Source: Thermus amyloliquefaciens
Lineage (GTDB): Bacteria; Deinococcota; Deinococci; Deinococcales; Thermaceae
NCBI RefSeq assembly: GCF_000744885.1
Contig: NZ_JQMV01000003.1
Span: 186,001-250,000 of the forward strand
DNA length: 64,000 bases
Reading direction: 5' to 3'
Part shown: positions 28,435-35,734 of the stretch, one piece after another
Layout of the letters: each line of letters begins with the position of its first letter
Position numbering within the stretch: position 1 is the first letter of the stretch
The notes under the pieces: generated by a model
Seen by the model: only the letters and a program-made list of their open reading frames with translations
Databases searched by the model: none
Told to the model about the DNA's origin: nothing
Made by a program: the position numbers and the translations under genes

Positions 28435-30738
28435 TTAGGAGGCGAGTTCCAGGAGGAAGGCGGAAAGGCTGGTTTTTTCCAGCAAGGCCACCAGGGTGCG
28501 GCCTTGGCGCGGGGCTAGGACCAAGGCCTTCTCCCCCAGGAGGATGGCCGCAGGCCCCCGGGTCTGGCGGAGGCTTTTATCCAGCTGGTCCAGGGCCTGG
28601 ACCAGGGCCTCCAGGGGCTCCCTGGGCAGGGGCAAGGCCTCCCCCAGGTAGCCCAGCACCTCCACCCCGGGAAGGCGCAAGGGGGCAAGGTCCGCCTCCA
28701 AGGAGGCCACCTGGGGGCCGGAGGGCACGGCCTGGGCCCTTTCCTGGTCAAAGACCTTCAAGAGGGCCTCCAGGTCCTCGCCCTTGATCTCCCGGAGCAC
28801 GGCCTTGGCGGCCTCCTGTTCCCTTTCCAGCTCCCGCAGGAGGGCCTCCGCCTGGCCCAGGGTCTTCTCCACCTGGAGGAGGCCCTGGGGCCCAAGACGG
28901 GGAAGCTTTTCCTGGGCGCTTTTCAGCACCGGCAGCAGGGACCTTAGGCGGCGGTTCGTTTCGCTCTGGAACCCCTCGAGGCGGGCGTGGGTCTGGAAAA
29001 AGGCGGTGAGGCGGGTGGTGAGCTCCTCCCGCTTGGCCTCCATCCGCCGCTTCAGGGCCTCCAGGGCCCGGGCGATGGGGGTGGGATCGGGGAGGGGCTT
29101 GCCCTTTTCCTCGGCGATGGCCCGCAAGACCCCTTCCCCTCCGAAGCCGCGGAACCGCTCCGCCAGGGCCTGGAGGCGGCCCAGCTCCAAAAGGGCCTCC
29201 TGCCGAGCCTTGGCCCTGGCCTCCTCCAGGCTGGTTTGCAGGGCTCCAAGATCGGGGAGGCTTCCTTGGGCCAAAAGGGCCTCCGCCTCGGCCACCTTTT
29301 CCTTCAGGCCCAGGGCCAGGGCCTCGGGCTTTAGGGCCTCCAGGGCCCTGGCCGCCTCGCCGAGCTTGGCCCTTAGGGCGGCCTCCTCCCCTTGGGCCCT
29401 AAGGAGCTCGGCGTACCGGGCCCGCACCTCGGGAAGCCTTTGGGGAAGGGCTTCCAGGGGGAGGGCCTGCAGTTCTTCCAAAAGCGGGCGGAAGGCCTCC
29501 CCCTTGGCCCTCAGCTCCTCCACCAGGGCCTCCTTCTCCTGGAGGAGGCGCTTTGCCTCCTCCGCCCTGCGCCGGGCCTCCGCCTCGAGGCCCCTGAGCT
29601 CCTCCTCCAGGGGCAAAAGGTCAGGGTAGCCCCCCTCCTCCAGGGTTTCCTCCGCCAGCCCTAGGGCCCGTTGCAGGGGGAGCTTGGCCTCCTCGGGCAG
29701 GGGGAGGAGGCGCAAGGCCTCCTGGAGCTGGATCAGGCGGGCCCGCTTTTCCGCCCGCAGGTTTTTCTCGGCCTCCTGGAAGGCCTCCTCCAGGGCCTTG
29801 AGCTTCTCCCCCACGGGGGTGCCCGCATCCAAGAGGGCCTGGACCTCCGCCAGGAGGGGGCTTACCGTGGCCCTTTCCACCAGGGGGGCATAGCGGCTTA
29901 AGAGCTCCTCCAGCCTGCGCCTCTCCTCCTCCACCTCCAGGGCCAGGATCCGCTGGCTGGCCTCCTGGGACAGGGCCTCGAGGTCCACCACCAGCTCCCC
30001 TTCCAGCTCGGAGGCTTCCTCCACGGTGAGGAAGACGTCGGTGGGGGGGGAGGAAGGGGTTTCCGCCCGGGGTGGGGTTTCCTGGGTTTCAAAGACGATC
30101 TCCGGCAGGGTGTGGGCCTTGACGGCGCTGGACTCCAGGAACTTTCGGAGTTCCAGGGCCAGGTTCCTGGCCCGCTCCACCTCCGCCGGGGCAAAAACCC
30201 CCTCTTTATGGGCCCGTTGGATGGTCTCCACCAGGGTTTCCAGCCGCCGCACCTTGGGCCCTCCCAGGTGGCGCACCCTTTCCAGGGCCTCCTCCAGGTG
30301 GGCCAGGTCCTTGGCCTGGCGCAGGAGGGCCTCCTCCAGCCTCTCCTCCAGGGCCTCCAAAAGCTCCTCCCCCTCCGCCAGGAGGCCGGGATCCGGGGCT
30401 TGCCGCAGGCGGTTGACCAGGGCCCGCAGGCGTCCCACCTCCGGCCAGTCCACATAGAGCCCGAAGCGCTTCAAGCCCTCTTCCAGCTTGGCCAGCCTGG
30501 CCCCTTGGCCCTCGAGCTGGGCCAGCACCCCCTCCACCAGCCGCCGGGCCTCCTCCGGGCGCATGCGGGCCTGGAGCTCGCGGTACACCAGGCCCTTCAG
30601 GAGATGGGCCCCATCCGCCGGGGTGAGCTCGGAAGGCCGCTTGCCCAGCCGCTTTAGCCCCTCCTGCAACACCGCCTCGGCCCGGGTGCCCAGGTGGGGC
30701 CCTATGGCCTCCAGGATGGTTCCGTACACGTCCGGCAT
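28435..30738 (-). CDS. Large coiled-coil protein with possible C-terminal Roadblock-like domain
   Basis: 767 residues of unknown function. A helical N-terminal domain (MPDVYGTILEAIGPHLGTRAEAVLQEGLKRLG) is followed by about 550 residues of heptad-rich helix dominated by Leu, Glu, Ala and Arg, with a Pro-rich break near 215-235. The last 90 residues (LPGVEVLGYLGEALPLPREPLEALVQALDQLDKSL to VALLEKTSLSAFLLELAS) alternate strands and helices and end like Roadblock/LC7 (MglB-type) domains. No ATPase head is present, so it is not an SMC. It is cotranscribed with MscS (2-base gap). Heavy base bias gives long antisense open frames that are not genes. Confidence 0.82.
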   Translation of the reverse strand: MPDVYGTILEAIGPHLGTRAEAVLQEGLKRLGKRPSELTPADGAHLLKGLVYRELQARMRPEEARRLVEGVLAQLEGQGARLAKLEEGLKRFGLYVDWPEVGRLRALVNRLRQAPDPGLLAEGEELLEALEERLEEALLRQAKDLAHLEEALERVRHLGGPKVRRLETLVETIQRAHKEGVFAPAEVERARNLALELRKFLESSAVKAHTLPEIVFETQETPPRAETPSSPPTDVFLTVEEASELEGELVVDLEALSQEASQRILALEVEEERRRLEELLSRYAPLVERATVSPLLAEVQALLDAGTPVGEKLKALEEAFQEAEKNLRAEKRARLIQLQEALRLLPLPEEAKLPLQRALGLAEETLEEGGYPDLLPLEEELRGLEAEARRRAEEAKRLLQEKEALVEELRAKGEAFRPLLEELQALPLEALPQRLPEVRARYAELLRAQGEEAALRAKLGEAARALEALKPEALALGLKEKVAEAEALLAQGSLPDLGALQTSLEEARAKARQEALLELGRLQALAERFRGFGGEGVLRAIAEEKGKPLPDPTPIARALEALKRRMEAKREELTTRLTAFFQTHARLEGFQSETNRRLRSLLPVLKSAQEKLPRLGPQGLLQVEKTLGQAEALLRELEREQEAAKAVLREIKGEDLEALLKVFDQERAQAVPSGPQVASLEADLAPLRLPGVEVLGYLGEALPLPREPLEALVQALDQLDKSLRQTRGPAAILLGEKALVLAPRQGRTLVALLEKTSLSAFLLELAS

Positions 30739-30740
30739 CC

Positions 30741-31796
30741 TTACGCTCCCCCTTCCAGCTTAAGGGGTTCGCCGAAGTAGAGCTTCTGGTGGGGGTAGGG
30801 GATCTCGATCCCCTCCCGGTCCAGGCGGTTTTTTATGCGGCGGCGGAACTCCCGGGCCACCGCCCACTGCTGGGCGGGCTTGGTGTTGAAGAGGACCCGG
30901 ATCAGCACGGCGCTTTGCCCCAGGTCCTGCACCCCCAGGACCTCCGGGGCCTCCGTGAACCGCTCCCGCCACTCCGGGTCCCTGTAGAAGCGCTCCACCT
31001 CGTCGCGGAAGACGGCCAGCACCCGGTCCAGATCCTCCTTGTAGGCCACCCCCACGTCCACCACCGCCCGGCTCCACTCCTGGGTGAGGACCGTCACCTG
31101 GCGCACCTCGGAGTTGGGGAGGAAGTGGACCCGGCCTTCCAGGTCCCGGAGGACGGTAAGGCGCAGGTTGAAGCGCTCCACCTGCCCCCCCACCCCGTTG
31201 ATGAGCACGATATCCCCCACCCCGTACTGGTCCTCCAGGAGGATGAAGAAGCCGTTGATGAAGTCCCGGATCAGGTTCTGGGCGGCGAAGCTCACCGCCA
31301 GGCCCACCACCCCGGCCCCCGCCAGGAGGGCGGTGACGTTGAAGCCCAGGTTGGAAAGGAGGAAAAGCCCGCCCAGGGTGAGGATGGCCATCTTCAGCAC
31401 CGAGTCGGCCACCGCCCTCAGGGTTTTGCGGCGCACCGCCTCCCGGGTGAGCTCCCCTTCGGGCTCGGGGAGGCGGGCAAGGAGGAGGGGGATGAGGCGG
31501 TAGCCCAAAAAGGTGAGGCCCACCACCGCCAAAACCGCCAGGCCCCGGCTTCCCAGCCACTGGGTGAGGGCCCTGCCCCAGGTGGCCAGGGGTTCTAGGG
31601 GCCAGGCCAGGGCGTGGGCCAGGTAGCTTAGGGCCAGGAGGGCCACCACCCCCCACCAGAGGAGGCCCAGGGCCTGGAAGAAGCGGTCGTCCCGCTCCGT
31701 GGGGGTGAGGCGCCCCAGGGCGTTCAGGGCCTTGGCGCCGTAGCGGCCCAGGAGCCAGGCCAGGAGAAGGGCAAGGGCTACGTGTAGGGCCACCAT
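30741..31796 (-). CDS. Mechanosensitive ion channel, MscS family
   Basis: 351-residue inner-membrane channel. Four or so transmembrane helices end in the pore helix TALLAGAGVVGLAVSFAAQNLIRDFINGFFILLEDQY, then the cytoplasmic beta domain VGDIVLINGVGGQVERFNLRLTVLRDLEGRVHFLPNSEV and the alpha/beta vestibule ending IEIPYPHQKLYFG. It releases solutes under osmotic downshock. First gene of a two-gene unit with the coiled-coil protein, divergent from hemQ. Confidence 0.94.
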   Translation of the reverse strand: MVALHVALALLLAWLLGRYGAKALNALGRLTPTERDDRFFQALGLLWWGVVALLALSYLAHALAWPLEPLATWGRALTQWLGSRGLAVLAVVGLTFLGYRLIPLLLARLPEPEGELTREAVRRKTLRAVADSVLKMAILTLGGLFLLSNLGFNVTALLAGAGVVGLAVSFAAQNLIRDFINGFFILLEDQYGVGDIVLINGVGGQVERFNLRLTVLRDLEGRVHFLPNSEVRQVTVLTQEWSRAVVDVGVAYKEDLDRVLAVFRDEVERFYRDPEWRERFTEAPEVLGVQDLGQSAVLIRVLFNTKPAQQWAVAREFRRRIKNRLDREGIEIPYPHQKLYFGEPLKLEGGA

Positions 31797-31802
31797 GCCG
31801 GG

Positions 31803-31808
31803 AGTATA
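31803..31808 (-). promoter_or_regulatory. -10 element of leaderless mscS promoter
   Basis: TATACT, six bases (CCCGGC), ATG on the minus strand. It lies only nine bases from the opposite-facing hemQ -10. Confidence 0.65.
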
Positions 31809-31816
31809 TCCCCGGG

Positions 31817-31822
31817 TATATT
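31817..31822 (+). promoter_or_regulatory. -10 element of leaderless hemQ promoter
   Basis: TATATT, six bases (GGGGGC), ATG. Confidence 0.65.
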
Positions 31823-31828
31823 GGGGGC

Positions 31829-32581
31829 ATGGGAGGTTACATTCCCGAGCCCACCTTCACCCTCGAGGGCTGGCACATCCTCCACGACTTCCGCCGCTTG
31901 GACTATCCCGCTTGGTTTGCCGCTTCCCCCGAGGAGCGCCAGGCGGCCTGGGCGGAGCTGAGGGAGGTCCTGAAGGGGTGGGAGGAGGTGGAGGCGGAGG
32001 GCAGGGGGTCCTTTGGCGTGTACCAGGTGGTCACCCCCAAGGCCGACCTCCTCTTCTTAAACCTGCGGGAGAGCCTGGACGCCCTTTTGGAGGTGGAGGC
32101 CAGGCTCAACAAGAGCCTGTTCGTCCGCTACCTAAGCCCTGCCTACGGGTTTTACTCCGTGGTGGAGCTGGGAAGCCAGACCGGGCCCCTGGACCCCGAG
32201 GCGCCTTACATCAAGCCCCGCCTCACCCCCCGGGTGCCCAAGGGGGGGTATGTCTGCTTCTACCCCATGAACAAAAGGCGGCAGGGGCAGGACAACTGGT
32301 ACCTGCTTCCCGCCCGGGAGCGGGCCGAGCTCATGAAGGCCCACGGGGAGACGGGGAGGAAGTACCAGGGCAAGGTCCTGCAGGTGATCAGCGGGGCCCA
32401 GGGCCTGGACGACTGGGAGTGGGGGGTGGACCTCTTCAGCGAGGACCCCATCCAGTTCAAAAAGATCGTCTACGAGATGCGCTTTGACGAGGTCTCCGCC
32501 CGCTTTGGCGAGTTCGGGCCCTTCTACGTGGGCAAGTACCTGGGGGAGGAGGCCTTGGGCCGCCTCCTGGGGGTGCTATGA
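31829..32581 (+). CDS. hemQ: Coproheme decarboxylase (HemQ, chlorite-dismutase family)
   Basis: Last enzyme of the coproporphyrin-dependent haem pathway; it converts coproheme to haem b. The 250-residue pentamer-type sequence has the catalytic Tyr145 in YPMNKRR and a likely proximal haem ligand His172 in KAHGETGRKYQGKV, followed by ISGAQGLDDWEWGVDLFSEDP. The distal position, near SGAQGLDDW, carries Gln and not the Arg of true chlorite dismutases, supporting the HemQ assignment. The next gene overlaps by ATGA. Confidence 0.93.
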   Translation: MGGYIPEPTFTLEGWHILHDFRRLDYPAWFAASPEERQAAWAELREVLKGWEEVEAEGRGSFGVYQVVTPKADLLFLNLRESLDALLEVEARLNKSLFVRYLSPAYGFYSVVELGSQTGPLDPEAPYIKPRLTPRVPKGGYVCFYPMNKRRQGQDNWYLLPARERAELMKAHGETGRKYQGKVLQVISGAQGLDDWEWGVDLFSEDPIQFKKIVYEMRFDEVSARFGEFGPFYVGKYLGEEALGRLLGVL

Positions 32582-33066
32582 GGCTTTGGGCCTTCAGCCT
32601 CTTCCGGGTTCTGCCGGAGTTCCGCCGCCTCGAGGCCGAGGGGCAGGAGCACCTGAAGGAGGAGTTCGCCCTCCTCCTAAGCCGCTGGCAGGCCAGGGAG
32701 GGTTTTTTGGCGGTCCACAGCCTGGTGGGGTTTTCCGCGGAGGCCGACTTCCTCCTGTGGCAGGGGGTGGAGGACCCTAGGGCCCTCCAGGCCTTCCGCC
32801 GGGAGCTCCACCGCACCCGGCTCATGGGCTACCTGGAGCCCGTGGCCCTTTACCTGGACCGGGGGGAGGGGGAGCCGGGGGAGGGGTTTTTGGCCCTCCT
32901 CCCCTACGGCCTGGAGGGGGCCTTGCCCGGGGGCGTGCGGGCCTTCCGGGGGGAGAACCTCCTGGCCTTGGAAGGCCCGTGGGAGGTCCTCTTTCCCCTC
33001 ACCCTGCGGGAAGGGGGCCACCTGGCGGTGCGCCGCACCCCCAGGGAGCTTTTGGACGAGCTCTGA
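32578..33066 (+). CDS. Half-size chlorite-dismutase-like protein
   Basis: 162 residues. The first 100 (FSLFRVLPEFRRL, EEFALLLSRWQAREGFLAVHSLVGFSAEADFLLW, ALQAFRRELHRTRLMGYLEPVALYL) look like the first ferredoxin-like half of the HemQ/Cld fold. The haem-binding half is missing and is replaced by about 60 residues with no recognised motif. It is translated from an ATGA overlap with hemQ, so a role with HemQ, such as a partner or coproheme-handling subunit, is plausible but unproven. Not expected to bind haem by itself. Confidence 0.7.
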   Translation: MRLWAFSLFRVLPEFRRLEAEGQEHLKEEFALLLSRWQAREGFLAVHSLVGFSAEADFLLWQGVEDPRALQAFRRELHRTRLMGYLEPVALYLDRGEGEPGEGFLALLPYGLEGALPGGVRAFRGENLLALEGPWEVLFPLTLREGGHLAVRRTPRELLDEL

Positions 33067-33090
33067 TCCTGCCCCCGTGGGGGAGCTTCC

Positions 33091-33675
33091 CTAGAGGCTT
33101 GCCCAGAGGGCAACCCCCCCGAAAAGGAGAAGGCCCAGGGCCAGGGTGAGGAGGGCCGCCCGCCGGGTCTTGCGCAGGAGAAGGCCCAGGAGGAGCCCGG
33201 TGAGGCTCACCAGGGCCAGGAAGAGGGCGGAGGCGTCCAGGACCCACCTCCAGGCCCCGGGGGTGTCCCGGCCCTTGTGCAGGTCGTTCAAGGCGGCCAC
33301 CAGGCCCGCCTCCGTGAGGGTCAGGGTGTAGGCCCCGGTCTTGGGCTCCACTTGGGCATCGGCCCCGTAGCCGGGGGCGCGGAAGGAAAGCCATACCGTT
33401 CCTCCGCTTTCCCCGTGTTCCGCCACCCGGCCCCGCAGGCCCAGGGCCCGGAGGTCCTCCGCCAGGCGGAGCCAGTCCACCGCCTCCCCCTGCAGGTAGG
33501 GGGCCCCGGGAAGGGTGCCCGATGCCTTTCGCACCTCTCCCGCCCCAAACCACTCCGGGTGGTTCAGGGTGAGGCCGGTGAGGGCGAAGAAGAGGAGGGA
33601 GAGGAGGGCCAGCATGGAGAGGTAGAGGTGGAGGGTCCGGGCCCAGGCGTAGAGCCGGGCCCGCAGGAGGCCCAC
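33091..33675 (-). CDS. PepSY-associated membrane protein
   Basis: 194 residues from GTG at 33675. An N-terminal helix (LHLYLSMLALLSLLFFALTGLTLNHPEWF) matches PepSY_TM proteins, followed by an extracytoplasmic domain with a PepSY-like stretch (GADAQVEPKTGAYTLTLTEAGLVAALNDLHKGRDTPGAWRWVLD) and two C-terminal helices. Such proteins often belong to flavin-based extracytoplasmic electron transfer systems with ApbE. Last gene of the three-gene unit; it starts 7 bases after DUF2271. Confidence 0.8.
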   Translation of the reverse strand: MGLLRARLYAWARTLHLYLSMLALLSLLFFALTGLTLNHPEWFGAGEVRKASGTLPGAPYLQGEAVDWLRLAEDLRALGLRGRVAEHGESGGTVWLSFRAPGYGADAQVEPKTGAYTLTLTEAGLVAALNDLHKGRDTPGAWRWVLDASALFLALVSLTGLLLGLLLRKTRRAALLTLALGLLLFGGVALWASL

Positions 33676-33682
33676 CCCACCC

Positions 33683-34222
33683 CTAGGCCTTCCGGCCGTA
33701 ATCAAGGACCACCTCCTTGAGCTCCCCCTGGAGGGGGTAGGCCCTTTGGAAGGGCTTGTCCCCGATCTCCACCCTTTCGCGGAAGAGCTCGTAGGGGCCG
33801 TGCTCCCGGGCGTACTCCACGCACACGTGGTAGGCCCCCTGGACCACCGGCTTTCCCCTTTCGTCCCGCCCGTCCCAGGCCACGGCGTACCGGCCCGGGG
33901 GACGGGTGGGGCCGGAGAGGGTGCGCATCCTCTCCAGGTCGGAAAGGCCAAAGTACCGCCTGAGTGAGTTCCACCAGCGCTCCCCCTTTCCCGGCATGAG
34001 GAAAAGCCCCAAGGTGCGGACGAGGTTGCCCCTTTCGTCCTCCACGTAGACGGCCACATAGGGGGCCCGGTAGCGGAACCCTCCGCCCTCGTAGGCGAAG
34101 CTCACCCGGAGCTCCATCCCCTGGGGCCAGGGCTTCCCTTGCCCCCGGGCCAGGCCCAAGGCTAAGGCCCCGCCCATTACCCGTCTAAAGAAGCTTCGCC
34201 GGCTGTAGTAGCGTTTGAGCAT
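33683..34222 (-). CDS. DUF2271-family exported protein with Tat-like signal
   Basis: 179 residues. The N-terminus YYSRRSFFRRVMGGALALGLA is a twin-arginine-type signal, so export in folded form, perhaps with cofactor, is expected. The rest is an Ig-like beta domain with SGPTRPPGRYAVAWDGRDERGKPVVQGAYHVCVEYAREHG, the DUF2271 signature. SGPT (103-106) resembles the SGAT site to which ApbE attaches FMN, but has Pro for Ala and lacks the upstream Asp. AGGAGGAAGGG precedes ATG. It overlaps apbE by 38 bases. Confidence 0.82.
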   Translation of the reverse strand: MLKRYYSRRSFFRRVMGGALALGLARGQGKPWPQGMELRVSFAYEGGGFRYRAPYVAVYVEDERGNLVRTLGLFLMPGKGERWWNSLRRYFGLSDLERMRTLSGPTRPPGRYAVAWDGRDERGKPVVQGAYHVCVEYAREHGPYELFRERVEIGDKPFQRAYPLQGELKEVVLDYGRKA

Positions 34223-34988
34223 CCCTTCCTCCTTCTGGGCCGGACACGGGGCCTTCCGGGGTGAAGAGGACCCCCCTGGCCCCGAAGGCCGCCAGCAGGG
34301 GAAACCCTTCCCTTCCCAGAACGAAAAGCGCCTTGGCCAGGCCGTCCGCCAGGGCGGCGGAGGGGCCTAGGACCGTGGCCTGGAGGCCGGGGGCGGGCCG
34401 CTTGGTGCGGGGGTCTAGGAGGTGGGGGCCCTTATGCCGCAGGCCGCTGGTGGCCACCCCGCCTTCCCCCAGGGGGAGGACCAGGGCGGGCGGGGCGTTG
34501 TCCGGGCCCAGGGGGTTTTCCACCGCCACCTCTGCCCGCCCCGGCCCCTTGCGGGCCAGGTCGCCGCCCAGGTTCACCAGGGCCGCCCTGGCCCCCGCCC
34601 TAAGGGCGGCCTCCGCCGCCCGGTCGGCGATGTAGCCCTTGGCCAGGCCGTCCAGGTCCAAGGGGGCCAGGACCTCCACCTCCTCTCCCCGGAAGCGCAG
34701 GGCCTCCCCCCCGTGCCGGGGGGCGGGGTGGAAGGCCCCCCCCGTGGCCTCCTGGAGCCTTGCGGCCAGGGCCAGCACCTCCCGCATCTCGGGGCTTGGC
34801 CGGCCGCCCCCTTGGCGCACCAGGCGGGTGAGCTCGCTCTCCCGGTGGCGGCTGAAGACCGCCTCCAGGCGCTCCACCTCCGCCAGGACTGCCCGGAAGG
34901 CCCTGCCCGCCCGCCAGGGTGCGGCCAGGATCTGGACCTCCAGGAAGCTTCCCAAGACCCCTTCCCACCTGGCCCCGTACCGGCCCAT
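34185..34988 (-). CDS. apbE: FAD:protein FMN transferase
   Basis: ApbE attaches FMN covalently to Thr or Ser of exported redox proteins. The 267-residue protein shows RHRESELTRL, LDLDGLAKGYIADRAAEAAL, VNLGGDLARKG, GGVATSGLRHKGPHLLDPRTKRP and a final helical part. No lipobox or signal peptide is evident, unlike many ApbE proteins, so it may act in the cytoplasm before Tat export. First gene of the apbE-DUF2271-PepSY unit, divergent from the response regulator. Confidence 0.92.
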   Translation of the reverse strand: MGRYGARWEGVLGSFLEVQILAAPWRAGRAFRAVLAEVERLEAVFSRHRESELTRLVRQGGGRPSPEMREVLALAARLQEATGGAFHPAPRHGGEALRFRGEEVEVLAPLDLDGLAKGYIADRAAEAALRAGARAALVNLGGDLARKGPGRAEVAVENPLGPDNAPPALVLPLGEGGVATSGLRHKGPHLLDPRTKRPAPGLQATVLGPSAALADGLAKALFVLGREGFPLLAAFGARGVLFTPEGPVSGPEGGRDAQTLLQPAKLL

Positions 34989-34995
34989 GCCCTAG

Positions 34996-35001
34996 AGGGT
35001 A
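34996..35001 (-). promoter_or_regulatory. -10 element of leaderless apbE promoter
   Basis: TACCCT on the minus strand, seven bases, then ATG. Confidence 0.5.
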
Positions 35002-35010
35002 GGGGCCGGC

Positions 35011-35054
35011 GGTTAGGCGGGGGTTAGGGCTTGGGCATAACCCTGGTCTAACCC
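35011..35054. promoter_or_regulatory. Operator: two oppositely oriented pairs of GGTTA repeats
   Basis: GGTTAG occurs at 35011-35016 and 35022-35027, starts 11 bases apart. On the opposite strand GGGTTA occurs twice, also 11 bases apart (35054-35049 and 35043-35038). One helical turn between direct repeats is the usual layout for OmpR/PhoB-type regulators. The block lies between the two divergent -10 elements and covers the -35 region of the response regulator, so it likely controls both units. Confidence 0.65.
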
Positions 35055-35062
35055 GCAGGCGG

Positions 35063-35068
35063 CATACT
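35063..35068 (+). promoter_or_regulatory. -10 element of leaderless response-regulator promoter
   Basis: CATACT, six bases, then GTG at 35075. Confidence 0.5.
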
Positions 35069-35074
35069 AAAGCC

Positions 35075-35734
35075 GTGCAGGTGCTCCTGTTGGAGGACGA
35101 GCCCCGCCTGGGCCGGGCGGTGGAGGGGGCGCTTTTGGCCCAGGGGTACGGGGTGCGCTGGGCCCAGGGTCTGGAGGAGGCCCGGGGGATTTTCTTGGAG
35201 TTGGAGCCGGACCTCATGGTCTTGGATGTGCGCCTGCCTGAGGACCCCGACGGGGGCTTCCGCTTTGCGGAGGAGGTCCGGGGGGCGGGCTACCGGGGGC
35301 CCATCCTCTTCCTCACGGCCCGGGACGCCCTGGAGGATAGGGTCCTGGGCCTGGACCTGGGCGGGGACGATTACCTGGTGAAGCCCTTCCACCTGGAGGA
35401 GCTTTTGGCCCGGGTGCGGGCCCTTTTGCGCCGGGGGGCGGAGCTCAAGGCCAGCCGGGTGCGCCTGGGGCCTTTGGAGGTGGACCTGGCGGGGCGGGCG
35501 GTCTTCCAGGAGGGGCGGCGGGTGGACCTCTCCTTGAAGGAGTTTGCCCTCCTGGAGGCTTTTGTCCTCCACCCGGGCCGGGTCTTTGCCCCGGAGGAGC
35601 TGGCGGAGAAGGTCTTTGGGGACGGGGAAAAGGTGGGGGCGGTGAAGGTCTACGTGCACTACCTGCGGCAGAAGCTCCACCCCGGGGTGGTGCGCACCGT
35701 GCCCGGGGGGTACCGTTTTGGCCATGAGCCTTAG
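35075..35734 (+). CDS. OmpR-family response regulator
   Basis: 219 residues. The receiver domain has acidic LLEDEP at 5-10, the phospho-acceptor Asp51 in LDVRLPE, Thr in LFLTARD and Lys in YLVKPFHLEELLARV. The winged-helix output domain (VDLSLKEFALLEAFVLHPGRVFAPEELAEKVF, VKVYVHYLRQKL, VRTVPGGYRFG) binds DNA. Likely target: the repeat block directly upstream. Overlaps the histidine kinase by 11 bases. Confidence 0.94.
   Translation: MQVLLLEDEPRLGRAVEGALLAQGYGVRWAQGLEEARGIFLELEPDLMVLDVRLPEDPDGGFRFAEEVRGAGYRGPILFLTARDALEDRVLGLDLGGDDYLVKPFHLEELLARVRALLRRGAELKASRVRLGPLEVDLAGRAVFQEGRRVDLSLKEFALLEAFVLHPGRVFAPEELAEKVFGDGEKVGAVKVYVHYLRQKLHPGVVRTVPGGYRFGHEP

Noticed and set aside
28784-29629. 281-codon plus-strand frame opposite the coiled-coil gene
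   Set aside because: Dominated by Arg, Ser and Ala, the expected antisense product of Leu/Glu/Ala-rich heptads. No motif.
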